This document shows, in pieces, positions 1 to 8,756 of a DNA stretch of 40,000 bases (its first letter is position 1; each line of letters opens with the position of its first letter). A model generated the notes under the pieces. That model did not search any database, had not been told where the DNA came from, and worked only from the letters and a program-made list of their open reading frames with translations. Location of the stretch: positions 24,001 to 64,000 of the forward strand of contig OX459761.1 of the NCBI GenBank assembly GCA_946965045.2, given 5' to 3'. This DNA is from Epithemia pelagica. Taxonomy: Eukaryota; Bacillariophyta; Bacillariophyceae; Surirellales; Surirellaceae. A program made the position numbers and the translations under genes.

Positions 1-556
1 AATAATAGCAAAAAATTTGAAAAATCGAGAAATTGACATTGCTGTTGTAGGGGGTGAAATACCCGAAGAATTGAAAAAAAACCTTAGAATTGAAAATTTT
101 GTTGAAGATGAATTTAGTTTAATTATTTCGAAATCTCATCCATTTGCAGCAAAAAAAAAAATTACTAAAAAAGATTTATACCATTTAAATTTTATAACAT
201 TAAATTCAAATTCGACAATAAGAAAATTTATTGATAATATATTAACTCAAAATCAAATTGAAATTAATCAATTAAGAATTATTATGCAATTAAATTCAAT
301 TGAAGGCATTAAAACAGCAGTTAGTCTAGGCTTAGGTGCTGCATTTGTGTCTTCATCGGCTATTGAAAAAGAAATTGAACTAAAAACTATTTCAATCTTA
401 AAAATTGAAAATATTCGTATTACAAGAACTTTATCTATCATAAGCAATCCTGAATGTTATAAATCAAAAGCATTTAACTTTTTCTATAATGAGTTAACAA
501 AATTAAAAGATAATTCTAAAAAAGTTGACGGTTTCAAAAAGAATTTAGTATTATAA
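1..556 (+). CDS. rbcR: RbcR (Ycf30), LysR-type transcriptional regulator, C-terminal part
   Basis: The reading frame is already open at base 1, so the gene starts upstream; the TTG at 17 is internal, not a start. About 185 residues remain. They look like the effector-binding domain of a LysR-type regulator: the segment IDIAVVGGEIPE, then DEFSLIISKSHPFA, and near the end a stretch on constant activation (GIKTAVSLGLGAAFVSSSAIEKE) that is typical of CbbR/RbcR proteins. In red-lineage plastids this protein is known as the regulator of the RuBisCO operon and senses metabolites through this domain. The N-terminal winged helix lies outside the window, so DNA binding cannot be judged. The identification as RbcR rather than another LysR protein rests on plastid context. 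Confidence 0.85.
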   Translation, partial: IIAKNLKNREIDIAVVGGEIPEELKKNLRIENFVEDEFSLIISKSHPFAAKKKITKKDLYHLNFITLNSNSTIRKFIDNILTQNQIEINQLRIIMQLNSIEGIKTAVSLGLGAAFVSSSAIEKEIELKTISILKIENIRITRTLSIISNPECYKSKAFNFFYNELTKLKDNSKKVDGFKKNLVL

Positions 557-590
557 ATTATATAAAAATAAAAATAAATTAATTTCTATT

Positions 591-908
591 ATGAAATATG
601 CCATTGTCGAAATAAGCGGGAGACAATTTTGGGTTGAAAAAGGGAAATACTATGATTTCAACCGAATTCCTACTGAATTAGGCAAACAAATTAGTCTAAA
701 TCGTGTTTTATTATTAAACAATGATGGGAATATTCTTATAGGTAAACCCTATTTAGAAAGTGTACAAATAAAAGCAAAAATCTTAGAACATTTGCGTGGT
801 AAAAAAACAATTGTTTATAAGATGAGACCAAAGAAAAAAACAAGAAGAAAACAAGGTCATAGACAAGAACTAAGTAGAGTTCTTATCGAAGATATTTTAA
901 TAAATTAG
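591..908 (+). CDS. rpl21: 50S ribosomal protein L21
   Basis: The 105-residue product matches bacterial and plastid L21 in length and in its opening [21 protein letters not shown], followed by the conserved [11 protein letters not shown] region and a basic C-terminal half ([16 protein letters not shown]) that contacts 23S rRNA. It is the first gene of a tight rpl21-rpl27-secA-rpl34 run. The TAG stop at 906-908 is part of the Shine-Dalgarno-like TAGGAG that serves rpl27, suggesting the two are made from one transcript. Confidence 0.97.
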   Translation: MKYAIVEISGRQFWVEKGKYYDFNRIPTELGKQISLNRVLLLNNDGNILIGKPYLESVQIKAKILEHLRGKKTIVYKMRPKKKTRRKQGHRQELSRVLIEDILIN

Positions 909-919
909 GAGTTAAAATT

Positions 920-1177
920 ATGGCACATAAAAAAGGTGCTGGTAGTACAAAAAATGGTCGAGATTCAAATGCAAAACGACTTGGTGTAAAAAGGTTTGGT
1001 GGTGAAAAAGTACGTGCTGGAAATATTTTAATTCGTCAAAGAGGAATGAAATTTAAACCAGGTTTCAATGTAGGCTGTGGAAAAGATTTTACTTTATTTG
1101 CGTTAACGGATGGAACTGTAGAATTTACTTATAAAGATGCAAGAAAAAAATGTATAAATATTGTAACTAATAACTAA
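920..1177 (+). CDS. rpl27: 50S ribosomal protein L27
   Basis: The 85-residue protein starts [17 protein letters not shown], the diagnostic flexible N-terminal tail of L27 that reaches the peptidyl transferase centre, and continues with [28 protein letters not shown] sequence overlaps the end of rpl21 about ten bases before this ATG, supporting the start. The order rpl21-rpl27 is an ancient bacterial operon kept in red-lineage plastids. Nothing is truncated. Confidence 0.98.
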   Translation: MAHKKGAGSTKNGRDSNAKRLGVKRFGGEKVRAGNILIRQRGMKFKPGFNVGCGKDFTLFALTDGTVEFTYKDARKKCINIVTNN

Positions 1178-1184
1178 AATTAAC

Positions 1185-3839
1185 ATGTTAAACAATCCCT
1201 TAAATACCTTTAAGACTAATCAGCTAACAGATTATCAAAATTTAGTTAGTCAAATTAATATCTTAGAAGATAAAGTTAAAATATTAACTGATAGTGAATT
1301 AAGGGCCAAAAGCTTGACATTAAAAAAACAATATGAAACAACGCAAGATTTAAATCGTTTAATTCCAGAATCTTTTGCAATTACACGCGAAGCAAGTCGT
1401 CGAACGTTAGGATTAAGGCATTTTGATGTTCAATTATATGGTGGGCTTGTCTTGAATGATAACAAAATTGCAGAAATGAAAACTGGAGAGGGGAAAACAC
1501 TTGTAGCCACTTTACCAGGATTTTTAAATGCATTAACAAAAAAAGGGGTCCATATTGTTACAGTGAACGATTATTTAGCTAATCGTGATCAGGTGTCAAT
1601 GGGTCAAATTTATAAATTTTTAGGATTAAATACAGGATTAATTCAGGAAGGGATGTCAACTGTTGAACGAAAAAAGAACTATGCAGCTGATATAACATAT
1701 GTAACAAATTATGAAGTTGCATTTGATTTTCTTCGAGATAATATGGCATTAAACACCAATGATCTTGTTTTAAGACCTTTTAATTATTGTATTATTGACG
1801 AGGTTGATTCAATTTTAATAGATGAAGCTCAAACGCCTTTAATTATATCAAATAATATTTCAACATCAGTTGAAAAATATATTGTTGCTGCCGAAATTAC
1901 AGAATACTTAGAATTAAAGACTCATTATCAAATTGATGAAAAAAATAAGAATGTAATTTTAACTAATGAAGGTAGTAAACAAATTGAAAATATTTTAAAA
2001 ATTAAAGATTTGTATGATATACGAGACCCTTGGATACCGTATATTATTAATGCGATTAAAGCAAAAGCACTTTATTTTAATAACGTTCATTATATTATTC
2101 AAAATAATCGAATAATAATTGTTGATGAGTTTACAGGACGTATTATGCCAGATCGCCGTTGGGGTGATGGGTTACATCAGGCAATGGAAGCAAAAGAAAA
2201 TTTGCCAATTCGTCAAAAGACAGAAACAGTAGCAACGATAACATATCAAAATTTCTTTTTATTGTATCCAAAATTGTCAGGAATGACCGGAACGGGAAAA
2301 ACTGCAGAAATTGAATTTGAAAAAATTTATAATTTATCTGTAAAAACTATTCCAACGGCTAGACCAACTCAAAGAAAAGATTTACCAGATTTAATTTATA
2401 AAGATCAATTTTCAAAATGGAATGCGATTGCTAAAACTTGCAACGAAATACATTCAACAGGTCAACCTATTTTAATTGGAACAACTACCGTTGAAAAATC
2501 TGAGATGTTAGCACAATTATTAAGTGAATATAATTTATCTTATCAAATTTTAAATGCAAAACCAGAAAATGTAAGAAGAGAATCTGAAATCGTTGCGCAA
2601 GCTGGAAAAAAAAATAGCATAACAATTGCTACTAATATGGCTGGTCGAGGTACAGATATTATCCTAGGTGGGAATATTACATTTCAAATTCAGAAGAAAT
2701 TATATGATATTCTAACGCTAGCTAAAAACTTTCAACTATCAAAACAAAAAAATATCCTGAAATCAACTATTCTAAATCAGTTTCAGGGAAGTTCTCAACG
2801 ATTTTTAAGTGTTCTGTTATCACTACTAAATGATAAGAACTTTATGAAATTATCTGATCTTGATATTCTTCGACTTTTACAGGAAAATGATCGAGTTTCT
2901 ATTCCAGTTTTTTCTTATCAATCTTCTATTCGATTTTTAATAAATGAATTAATTTTATTTAATAAAAAATCTCAAGCACAAGAAAATAAAATTGTTAAAA
3001 ATTTAGGTGGATTATACATTATTGGAACAGAACGGAATGACTCAAGACGAGTTGATAATCAATTACGAGGACGATGTGGACGCCAAGGTGATCCAGGTAT
3101 TTCAAGATTTTTTTTAAGCTTAGATGATAATTTATTACGTCTTTTTGGTGGTCCTCAAATTCAAACGTTAATGCAAACTCAACTTCCAGATGATTCACCT
3201 TTAGAATCAAACTTAATTACAAAAAGTTTAGACTCAGCCCAGGCACGTGTAGAAGAAAGAGCTTATCAACAACGAAAAAATTTATTTGACTACGATGATG
3301 TATTAAATAAACAACGAAATATTATTTATTCTGAAAGAAGACGTATCTTAGAGAGTCTTTCAGTAAAAAAAAATATTTTGGCTTATGGAGAACAAATTAT
3401 TACCGATCTTCTTTTAGAATTTGAGAAAAATCAATATCCTAAAGACAAGTTAATTGACTTAATTGCAAATTTATTTGGACGAAATCAGATTCAAGACACA
3501 TATTCTGTTCTAAATAATTTTGATTTCTATGAATTGAAATTATATTTATTTGAAGAATTTTGGTTAACTTATCAATTAAAAACCATGGAATTATCGGTTT
3601 ATGGTGACGGGGTTATTGAAAATTTAGAACGTAGTATAATTTTAATTAATACTGATAAAATTTGGCGCGAACATCTACAAAAAATGACTCTATTACGTGA
3701 AGCTGTTGGATGGCGAGGGTATGGACAACGAAACCCGTTATTCGAATATACACGAGAGGCATATGCTATGTTCCAAACTCGGGAAAAATTATTAAGACAC
3801 TTAGTAATTTATGATTTATTAAGATCATCAATCTTATAG
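1185..3839 (+). CDS. secA: SecA preprotein translocase ATPase
   Basis: This 884-residue protein is the motor that pushes precursor proteins through the thylakoid SecYE channel. Visible landmarks are the Walker A region MKTGEGKT around residues 98-105, the DEAD-type Walker B IIDEVDS at about 203-209, and the second motor domain signature TNMAGRGTDI at about 483-492, followed by QLRGRCGRQGDPG. It ends at DLLRSSIL, without the cysteine-rich zinc-binding tail of many bacterial SecA proteins; this is usual for plastid copies. It begins seven bases after rpl27 and is encoded in the same window as its partner secY (35238-36497). Confidence 0.98.
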   Translation: MLNNPLNTFKTNQLTDYQNLVSQINILEDKVKILTDSELRAKSLTLKKQYETTQDLNRLIPESFAITREASRRTLGLRHFDVQLYGGLVLNDNKIAEMKTGEGKTLVATLPGFLNALTKKGVHIVTVNDYLANRDQVSMGQIYKFLGLNTGLIQEGMSTVERKKNYAADITYVTNYEVAFDFLRDNMALNTNDLVLRPFNYCIIDEVDSILIDEAQTPLIISNNISTSVEKYIVAAEITEYLELKTHYQIDEKNKNVILTNEGSKQIENILKIKDLYDIRDPWIPYIINAIKAKALYFNNVHYIIQNNRIIIVDEFTGRIMPDRRWGDGLHQAMEAKENLPIRQKTETVATITYQNFFLLYPKLSGMTGTGKTAEIEFEKIYNLSVKTIPTARPTQRKDLPDLIYKDQFSKWNAIAKTCNEIHSTGQPILIGTTTVEKSEMLAQLLSEYNLSYQILNAKPENVRRESEIVAQAGKKNSITIATNMAGRGTDIILGGNITFQIQKKLYDILTLAKNFQLSKQKNILKSTILNQFQGSSQRFLSVLLSLLNDKNFMKLSDLDILRLLQENDRVSIPVFSYQSSIRFLINELILFNKKSQAQENKIVKNLGGLYIIGTERNDSRRVDNQLRGRCGRQGDPGISRFFLSLDDNLLRLFGGPQIQTLMQTQLPDDSPLESNLITKSLDSAQARVEERAYQQRKNLFDYDDVLNKQRNIIYSERRRILESLSVKKNILAYGEQIITDLLLEFEKNQYPKDKLIDLIANLFGRNQIQDTYSVLNNFDFYELKLYLFEEFWLTYQLKTMELSVYGDGVIENLERSIILINTDKIWREHLQKMTLLREAVGWRGYGQRNPLFEYTREAYAMFQTREKLLRHLVIYDLLRSSIL

Positions 3840-3867
3840 GGAAAAACTTACAATTAATTAAATTTTT

Positions 3868-4014
3868 ATGTCAAAACGAACACTTTCAAATAAAGGTCGC
3901 TATTCAGTATTGAAAGTTTCAGGTTTTCGAGCTCGAATGTCGACTCCTCAAGGTAGAAAAACAATCCGCAATCGACGCAAAAAAGGCCGAAAAACTTTAA
4001 CATTACAGAAATAA
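3868..4014 (+). CDS. rpl34: 50S ribosomal protein L34
   Basis: A short 48-residue ORF encoding [20 protein letters not shown], then [20 protein letters not shown]. The arginine/lysine-rich second half and the R(M)xTxxGRxxIxxRRxKGRxxL pattern identify L34, a small protein buried in 23S rRNA. It lies 28 bases after secA on the same strand and ends with LTLQK before a TAA at 4012-4014. Length and composition fit plastid L34 well. Confidence 0.95.
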   Translation: MSKRTLSNKGRYSVLKVSGFRARMSTPQGRKTIRNRRKKGRKTLTLQK

Positions 4015-4121
4015 AGTAATTATTAGAGTGAGTTATTTTAATTCCTCTAATAATAAATAATTTTTTATTTAAAGTTAATATAATACTAAGTTAGAAAACT
4101 ACCTTTTTTAATAAGTACTCT

Positions 4122-5615
4122 ATGAAATTTAATGATGAATTGGCTCTTTTTTTAAAAGCTCGTTATCCAATAATCTATATTAATACCATTGAAGAAGATC
4201 GAGTTGAATATGTAATTAGAAAAAACATTAAAACTAATTTAAATCGTAGTATGTATAGTTGGGATTTCGTGGATGGCTATACAAATAATCCAAATAATGA
4301 AGGATTTGCAAAACGAAATCCTTTACAAGCTCTAGAACTTGTAGAACGATTGAATGCTGAAACTCCAGCATTATTTCTATTAAAAGATTTTAACCGATTT
4401 TTAACAGATCTTTCCATTTCACGAAAATTAAGAAATGTTAGTCGAATTCTTAAATTGCAACCAAAAACTATTATTATTATTGGTTCAGATTTAACTATTC
4501 CTAGAGAATTACAAGATTTAGTTACGGTTTTACAATTTCAATTACCATTAGAAAATGAAATTAACCAAGAATTAAATCGCTTAGTAACGTCTTTAAATCT
4601 TAAGATTGATCCTCAATTATTTGAGACTCTTACTCGAGCATGTCAAGGCCTTTCTTTAGAAAGGATTAGACGTGTCTTATCAAAAATTATTGCAACTTAT
4701 AAAACTATTGATGAAAATAGCATTGCTGTTTTACTTAGCGAAAAAAAACAGATTATAAGTCAAACTGAAATATTAGAGTATATATCAGTGAACGAAAACA
4801 TTGCAAACTTAGGTGGTTTAGCTAACTTAAAAAGCTGGTTAAAAAAGAGAAAAACTGCATTTAGTATACAAGCTTCAAAGTATGGTTTACCAACACCTCG
4901 TGGACTATTATTAGTTGGAATTCAAGGAACTGGAAAATCTTTAGCAGCTAAAGCAATTTCTACTGACTGGCAATTACCATTATTAAAATTAGATGTAGGT
5001 AAGTTATTTGGGGGTATAGTTGGGGAATCAGAATCACGTCTTCGTCAAATGATAAATGTTGCGGAAACTATTTCTCCTTGTATTCTTTGGATTGATGAAA
5101 TTGATAAAGCATTTAGTAACACAGAAAGTCGTGGGGATAGCGGAACTAGTAATCGTGTACTTGCTACTTTTATTAGTTGGTTATCTGAGAAAACTAAACC
5201 TGTTTTTGTAATTGCTACAGCTAATAATATTGATCTTTTACCATTAGAAATTATTCGAAAAGGGCGATTCGATGAAATATTTTTTTTAAATTTACCTCAA
5301 AAAGAAGAACGTGAAGAAATTTTTAAAATTCACCTTCAAGAATTTCGACCAAAAAGCTGGACATCTTTTGATTACCCCAAATTAGCTCAATCATCAGAAT
5401 CATTTTCAGGAGCAGAAATTCGTCAAAGTATTATTGAAGGTATGTATCAAGCATTTTATGAAAAACGTGAGTTTACAACGAAAGATATTTGTATCGCTTT
5501 AAATGATTTAATTCCATTATCACAACTCGAAAGTGAGCAAATGATAAGATTACAAGATTGGGCTTCCTCTGGTCGACTTCGTTCTGCTTCTTCCAAAGAT
5601 ATATATTCAAGATAA
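4122..5615 (+). CDS. ycf46: Ycf46, AAA-type ATPase
   Basis: The product is 497 residues. The N-terminal half (1-225) is specific to the Ycf46 family, and the C-terminal half carries one AAA module: GLANLKSWLKKRK before the nucleotide site, Walker A GIQGTGKS at 266-273, the pore-loop-like LFGGIVGESESRLRQM at about 295-310, Walker B ILWIDEID at 321-328, and an RKGRFDEIFF arginine-finger region. In cyanobacteria the family has been linked to inorganic carbon use or photosynthetic regulation; its plastid role is not well settled. It stands 107 bases after rpl34 and nine bases before ccs1. Confidence 0.95.
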   Translation: MKFNDELALFLKARYPIIYINTIEEDRVEYVIRKNIKTNLNRSMYSWDFVDGYTNNPNNEGFAKRNPLQALELVERLNAETPALFLLKDFNRFLTDLSISRKLRNVSRILKLQPKTIIIIGSDLTIPRELQDLVTVLQFQLPLENEINQELNRLVTSLNLKIDPQLFETLTRACQGLSLERIRRVLSKIIATYKTIDENSIAVLLSEKKQIISQTEILEYISVNENIANLGGLANLKSWLKKRKTAFSIQASKYGLPTPRGLLLVGIQGTGKSLAAKAISTDWQLPLLKLDVGKLFGGIVGESESRLRQMINVAETISPCILWIDEIDKAFSNTESRGDSGTSNRVLATFISWLSEKTKPVFVIATANNIDLLPLEIIRKGRFDEIFFLNLPQKEEREEIFKIHLQEFRPKSWTSFDYPKLAQSSESFSGAEIRQSIIEGMYQAFYEKREFTTKDICIALNDLIPLSQLESEQMIRLQDWASSGRLRSASSKDIYSR

Positions 5616-5623
5616 ATAATTTT

Positions 5624-6889
5624 ATGAAACAAAAAATGTTTAGATTAATAGCAGATCTTCGATTTGCTATTTTTATTTTATTATTAATTAGTTTTTGTAG
5701 TATTATTGGAACAATAATTGAACAAGATCAATCTGTCGAAATATATAAAACTAATTATCCTTTAACAAATCCAATTTTTGGAATTTTAGCATGGGATCAG
5801 ATTTTAAGACTTGGATTAGATCATGTTTATAAAACTTGGTGGTTTTATACATTATTGCTTTTGTTTGGCTTAAGCTTGATTACATGTACAGTTCTACAAC
5901 AATATCCATCTTTAAAAATTGCCCGTCGTTGTCAATTTTTTAGAACAACAAGACAATTTTATCGTTTAAAAATTTTTACAATATTAAATAATTTTTCACT
6001 TAGTAAAATTATTTTTAAGATTCAACAAAATAAATATTCAATTTTTCAACAAAAAAAGACTCTTTATTGCTATAAAGGATTAATTGGTCGAATTGCTCCT
6101 ATTCTAGTTCATTTAAGCATGATTCTCGTATTAGTGGGTACAATTTTTGGTTCATTATTTGGATTTAAAGCACAAGAGATTGTACCAAAAACTGAAAATT
6201 TTCATATTCAAAATATATTAGCTACAGGACAATTAACAGTTATCCCAAAAGTATCGGCACGTATAAATGATTTTTGGATTACATATACAAAGAATAAAAC
6301 TATCTCTCAGTTTTATTCGGATATTTCTATTTTAGATAAACAAGGGAATGAGAGTTCGCGAAAAACAATTTCAGTAAATTCGCCTTTAATTCATAAAGGC
6401 GTCTATTATTATCAAACTGACTGGAGTTTAATTGGATTACGATTTCAGAATCTAAATAATGAAATTCTAGAATATCCATTATTGAATTTTTCAAATACAC
6501 AGGAAAAAGTTTGGTTAACTTGGGTTTCAAAAAATTCTTCTGTTTTTGAAGGACTTATTCTAATAATTGATAATCTGGAAGGTTACTGTTCTATTTATAA
6601 CGAAAAGGGGCAATTTTTAGGAAATATTGAATTAAATGAAATAATAGATTTTGCTGATTCCTTTACATTTTTAGAAATTATTAGTTCAACTGGGTTACAA
6701 ATTAAAACAGATCCAGGAATTCCTATTATTTATAGCGGATTCTTTTTCCTAATGCTTAGTACATTAATTAGTTATACTACTTATTCACAAATTTGGATGA
6801 TTGAAAAACAACAGAAATTATTTATTGGTGGAACAACTAATAGAGCAGTTTTTGATTTTGAACTAGAATTTTTTAAAATTATTAATTAA
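5624..6889 (+). CDS. ccs1: Ccs1 (Ycf44), c-type cytochrome biogenesis protein
   Basis: Ccs1 works with CcsA (encoded at 14093-15031) to carry reduced haem and attach it to apocytochromes in the thylakoid lumen (System II). The frame is open from 5558, inside ycf46, but the ATG at 5624 gives the family-typical start MKQKMFRLIADLRFAIFILL, with the first membrane segment following at once, and leaves a nine-base gap to ycf46. The 421-residue product has hydrophobic segments near residues 12-32, 75-95 and 165-190, a large soluble domain rich in beta-type sequence (KGVYYYQTDW), and a last membrane segment near 365-390 (IIYSGFFFLMLSTLISYTTY). Confidence 0.93.
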   Translation: MKQKMFRLIADLRFAIFILLLISFCSIIGTIIEQDQSVEIYKTNYPLTNPIFGILAWDQILRLGLDHVYKTWWFYTLLLLFGLSLITCTVLQQYPSLKIARRCQFFRTTRQFYRLKIFTILNNFSLSKIIFKIQQNKYSIFQQKKTLYCYKGLIGRIAPILVHLSMILVLVGTIFGSLFGFKAQEIVPKTENFHIQNILATGQLTVIPKVSARINDFWITYTKNKTISQFYSDISILDKQGNESSRKTISVNSPLIHKGVYYYQTDWSLIGLRFQNLNNEILEYPLLNFSNTQEKVWLTWVSKNSSVFEGLILIIDNLEGYCSIYNEKGQFLGNIELNEIIDFADSFTFLEIISSTGLQIKTDPGIPIIYSGFFFLMLSTLISYTTYSQIWMIEKQQKLFIGGTTNRAVFDFELEFFKIIN

Positions 6890-6916
6890 TAACTGATAAT
6901 AAAAGTATATTTGTTT

Positions 6917-6922
6917 TATAAT
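6917..6922 (+). promoter_or_regulatory. Possible psbA promoter -10 element
   Basis: A perfect TATAAT lies 54 bases before the psbA ATG in the 86-base ccs1-psbA spacer. No good -35 match is visible 16-18 bases upstream, where the end of ccs1 lies. psbA is normally transcribed strongly on its own, so a promoter is expected here, but this call rests on one hexamer in AT-rich DNA. Confidence 0.35.
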
Positions 6923-6975
6923 TGTAATTAACAAGTGAAAGACTTGGGAAGAATTATTATTACAAAAACTTTTTT

Positions 6976-8058
6976 ATGACAGCAACTTTAGAAAGACGTC
7001 AAAGCGTTTCTTTATGGGAACGTTTCTGTGGTTGGATTACTAGCACTGAAAACCGTTTATACATCGGTTGGTTTGGTTGTTTAATGTTCCCTACATTATT
7101 AACAGCTACTTCTTGTTACATCATCGCTTTCATCGCAGCTCCTCCAGTTGATATTGATGGTATCCGTGAGCCAGTAGCAGGTTCTTTATTATACGGTAAC
7201 AACATCATTTCAGGTGCAGTTGTACCTAGTTCAAACGCTATCGGTATGCACTTCTACCCAATCTGGGAAGCAGCTTCAATCGACGAATGGTTATACAATG
7301 GTGGTCCTTACCAATTAATCGTAATGCACTTCTTCATCGGTGTATGTGCATACATGGGTCGTGAATGGGAATTAAGCTACCGTTTAGGTATGCGTCCTTG
7401 GATCTTCGTAGCTTTCTCTGCTCCAGTAGCAGCTGCAAGTGCAGTATTCGTAGTATACCCAATCGGTCAAGGTTCATTCTCTGATGGTATGCCTTTAGGT
7501 ATCTCTGGTACTTTCAACTTCATGATCGTATTCCAAGCTGAACACAACATTTTAATGCACCCATTCCACATGGCTGGTGTTGCTGGTGTATTTGGTGGTT
7601 CTTTATTCTCAGCTATGCACGGTTCATTAGTAACTTCTTCTTTAATTCGTGAAACAACTGAAAGCGAATCTACTAACTACGGTTACAAATTCGGTCAAGA
7701 AGAAGAAACTTACAACATCGTTGCAGCACACGGTTACTTTGGTCGTTTAATCTTCCAATACGCTTCATTCAACAACTCACGTGCTTTACACTTCTTCTTA
7801 GCTTTATGGCCAGTTGTAGGTATCTGGTTAACTGCTATGGGTGTAAGTACAATGGCGTTCAACTTAAATGGTTTCAACTTCAACCAATCAGTTGTTGATT
7901 CTCAAGGTCGTGTTATTAACACATGGGCTGACATCATCAACCGTGCTGATTTAGGTATGGAAGTAATGCACGAACGTAATGCGCACAACTTCCCATTAGA
8001 TTTAGCTTCAGGTGAAGTATTACCAGTTGCTTTAACAGCTCCAGCTGTTAACGGCTAA
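6976..8058 (+). CDS. psbA: Photosystem II reaction centre protein D1
   Basis: The 360-residue protein is D1, which binds the P680 chlorophylls, pheophytin, plastoquinone QB and most of the manganese cluster ligands in the thylakoid membrane. The N-terminus [18 protein letters not shown] and segments such as [22 protein letters not shown] are almost invariant. The C-terminus reads NFPLDLA and then a 16-residue extension from Ser345; the family is processed after Ala344, so the maturation site fits. Codon choice differs from the neighbours: Phe, Tyr, His and Asn mostly end in C, as expected for the most heavily translated plastid gene. A long hairpin follows. Confidence 0.99.
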   Translation: MTATLERRQSVSLWERFCGWITSTENRLYIGWFGCLMFPTLLTATSCYIIAFIAAPPVDIDGIREPVAGSLLYGNNIISGAVVPSSNAIGMHFYPIWEAASIDEWLYNGGPYQLIVMHFFIGVCAYMGREWELSYRLGMRPWIFVAFSAPVAAASAVFVVYPIGQGSFSDGMPLGISGTFNFMIVFQAEHNILMHPFHMAGVAGVFGGSLFSAMHGSLVTSSLIRETTESESTNYGYKFGQEEETYNIVAAHGYFGRLIFQYASFNNSRALHFFLALWPVVGIWLTAMGVSTMAFNLNGFNFNQSVVDSQGRVINTWADIINRADLGMEVMHERNAHNFPLDLASGEVLPVALTAPAVNG

Positions 8059-8067
8059 TTCTTAGTT

Positions 8068-8105
8068 TTTCTAAACCTTTAATTTTAAAATTAAAGGTTT
8101 AGAAA
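8068..8105 (+). terminator. Perfect palindrome after psbA, mRNA 3' hairpin
   Basis: Two 19-base arms abut with no loop in the DNA (8068-8086 and 8087-8105), beginning nine bases after the psbA stop. The stem core is CTAAACCTTTAATTTT with its complement. Such hairpins act as terminators or as 3' stabilising structures of plastid mRNAs; which applies here cannot be told from sequence. Confidence 0.75.
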
Positions 8106-8405
8106 TCTAGTAACTAGTATTGGTATTAAGTTTTTTGTAGATCTTATCCTAGAATTTTTTCTTTTATCCTAATATTAGAGTTTTCTTGTAGAGAACTTTA
8201 AAAACCTCCTGGTTCCAACAATTTTGTCACTAGAAAAGAATTAGTAGACAAAAATATATCTCATAACACTTTTTGGAAGAGAATAGAAGTAATTAAAATC
8301 CATTCTAAAAATAAAAATTAGAATACTAATTTTTATTTTCATCTTCCTACTGGGAATCTTTTATATCCTATAACCTAACTTTGAGCTTTCAAACTTTTTT
8401 TTAAT
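8106..8405. other. Gene-free spacer between psbA and trnL
   Basis: After the psbA hairpin about 300 bases hold no ORF with recognisable product and no tRNA. I looked for tmRNA and SRP RNA signatures and saw none. A weak inverted pair exists around 8305-8340 (TCTAAAAATAAAAATTAGAA and nearby), which is common in DNA this rich in A and T. Nothing else can be supported. Confidence 0.6.
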
Positions 8406-8490
8406 GGGAACGGAGGGACTTGAACCCTCACGCCTATCACTAGGCAACGGATTTTAAGTCCGTCGTGTCTACCAATTTCACCACATTCCC
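8406..8490 (-). tRNA. trnL-UAA: tRNA-Leu(UAA)
   Basis: The reverse strand folds as a class II tRNA of 85 bases: acceptor GGGAATG with CGTTCCC at the 3' end, anticodon loop ACTTAAAAT giving UAA, a long variable arm (TTGCCTAGTGATAGGCGT) and T loop GTTCAAGTC. No intron interrupts the anticodon loop, unlike the group I intron found in many cyanobacterial and green plastid copies. Confidence 0.95.
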
Positions 8491-8559
8491 AAGGATTCCT
8501 ATAAAATAAGGATACTTAACTATCAGATTTAGTACAATACTATAGTTCTATTTTTATAA

Positions 8560-8629
8560 GGCGGCACTCAGATTCGAACTGAGGGTCGAGGATTTGCAAT
8601 CCACTGCCTTACCACTTGGCCATACCGCC
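8560..8629 (-). tRNA. trnC-GCA: tRNA-Cys(GCA)
   Basis: The reverse strand gives a 70-base cloverleaf with acceptor GGCGGTA paired to TGCCGCC, D arm GCCAAGTGGTAAGGC, anticodon loop TTGCAAA (GCA) and T arm CTCAG-TTCGAAT-CTGAG. The anticodon stem GTGGA/TCCTC has one T-T mismatch at its second pair. It lies 69 bases from trnL in the same direction and faces away from clpC. Confidence 0.93.
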
Positions 8630-8756
8630 ATATTTGACTACTATATTTCGGCTAGTATAGTACATTTGACAGTTCCAGTAAAATAAAAATTAAAATTGTG
8701 TATAATATAACAAAAGTGAATAGAATCAATATATTGTAGATTTAGCGGAAAAATCT

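Noticed and set aside
8106-8405. Possible tmRNA or SRP RNA in the psbA-trnL spacer
   Set aside because: No tRNA-like ends, tag frame, or conserved SRP domain sequence could be found. The same search failed for the spacers at 13.4-14.1 kb, 15.0-15.3 kb and 17.5-17.8 kb.
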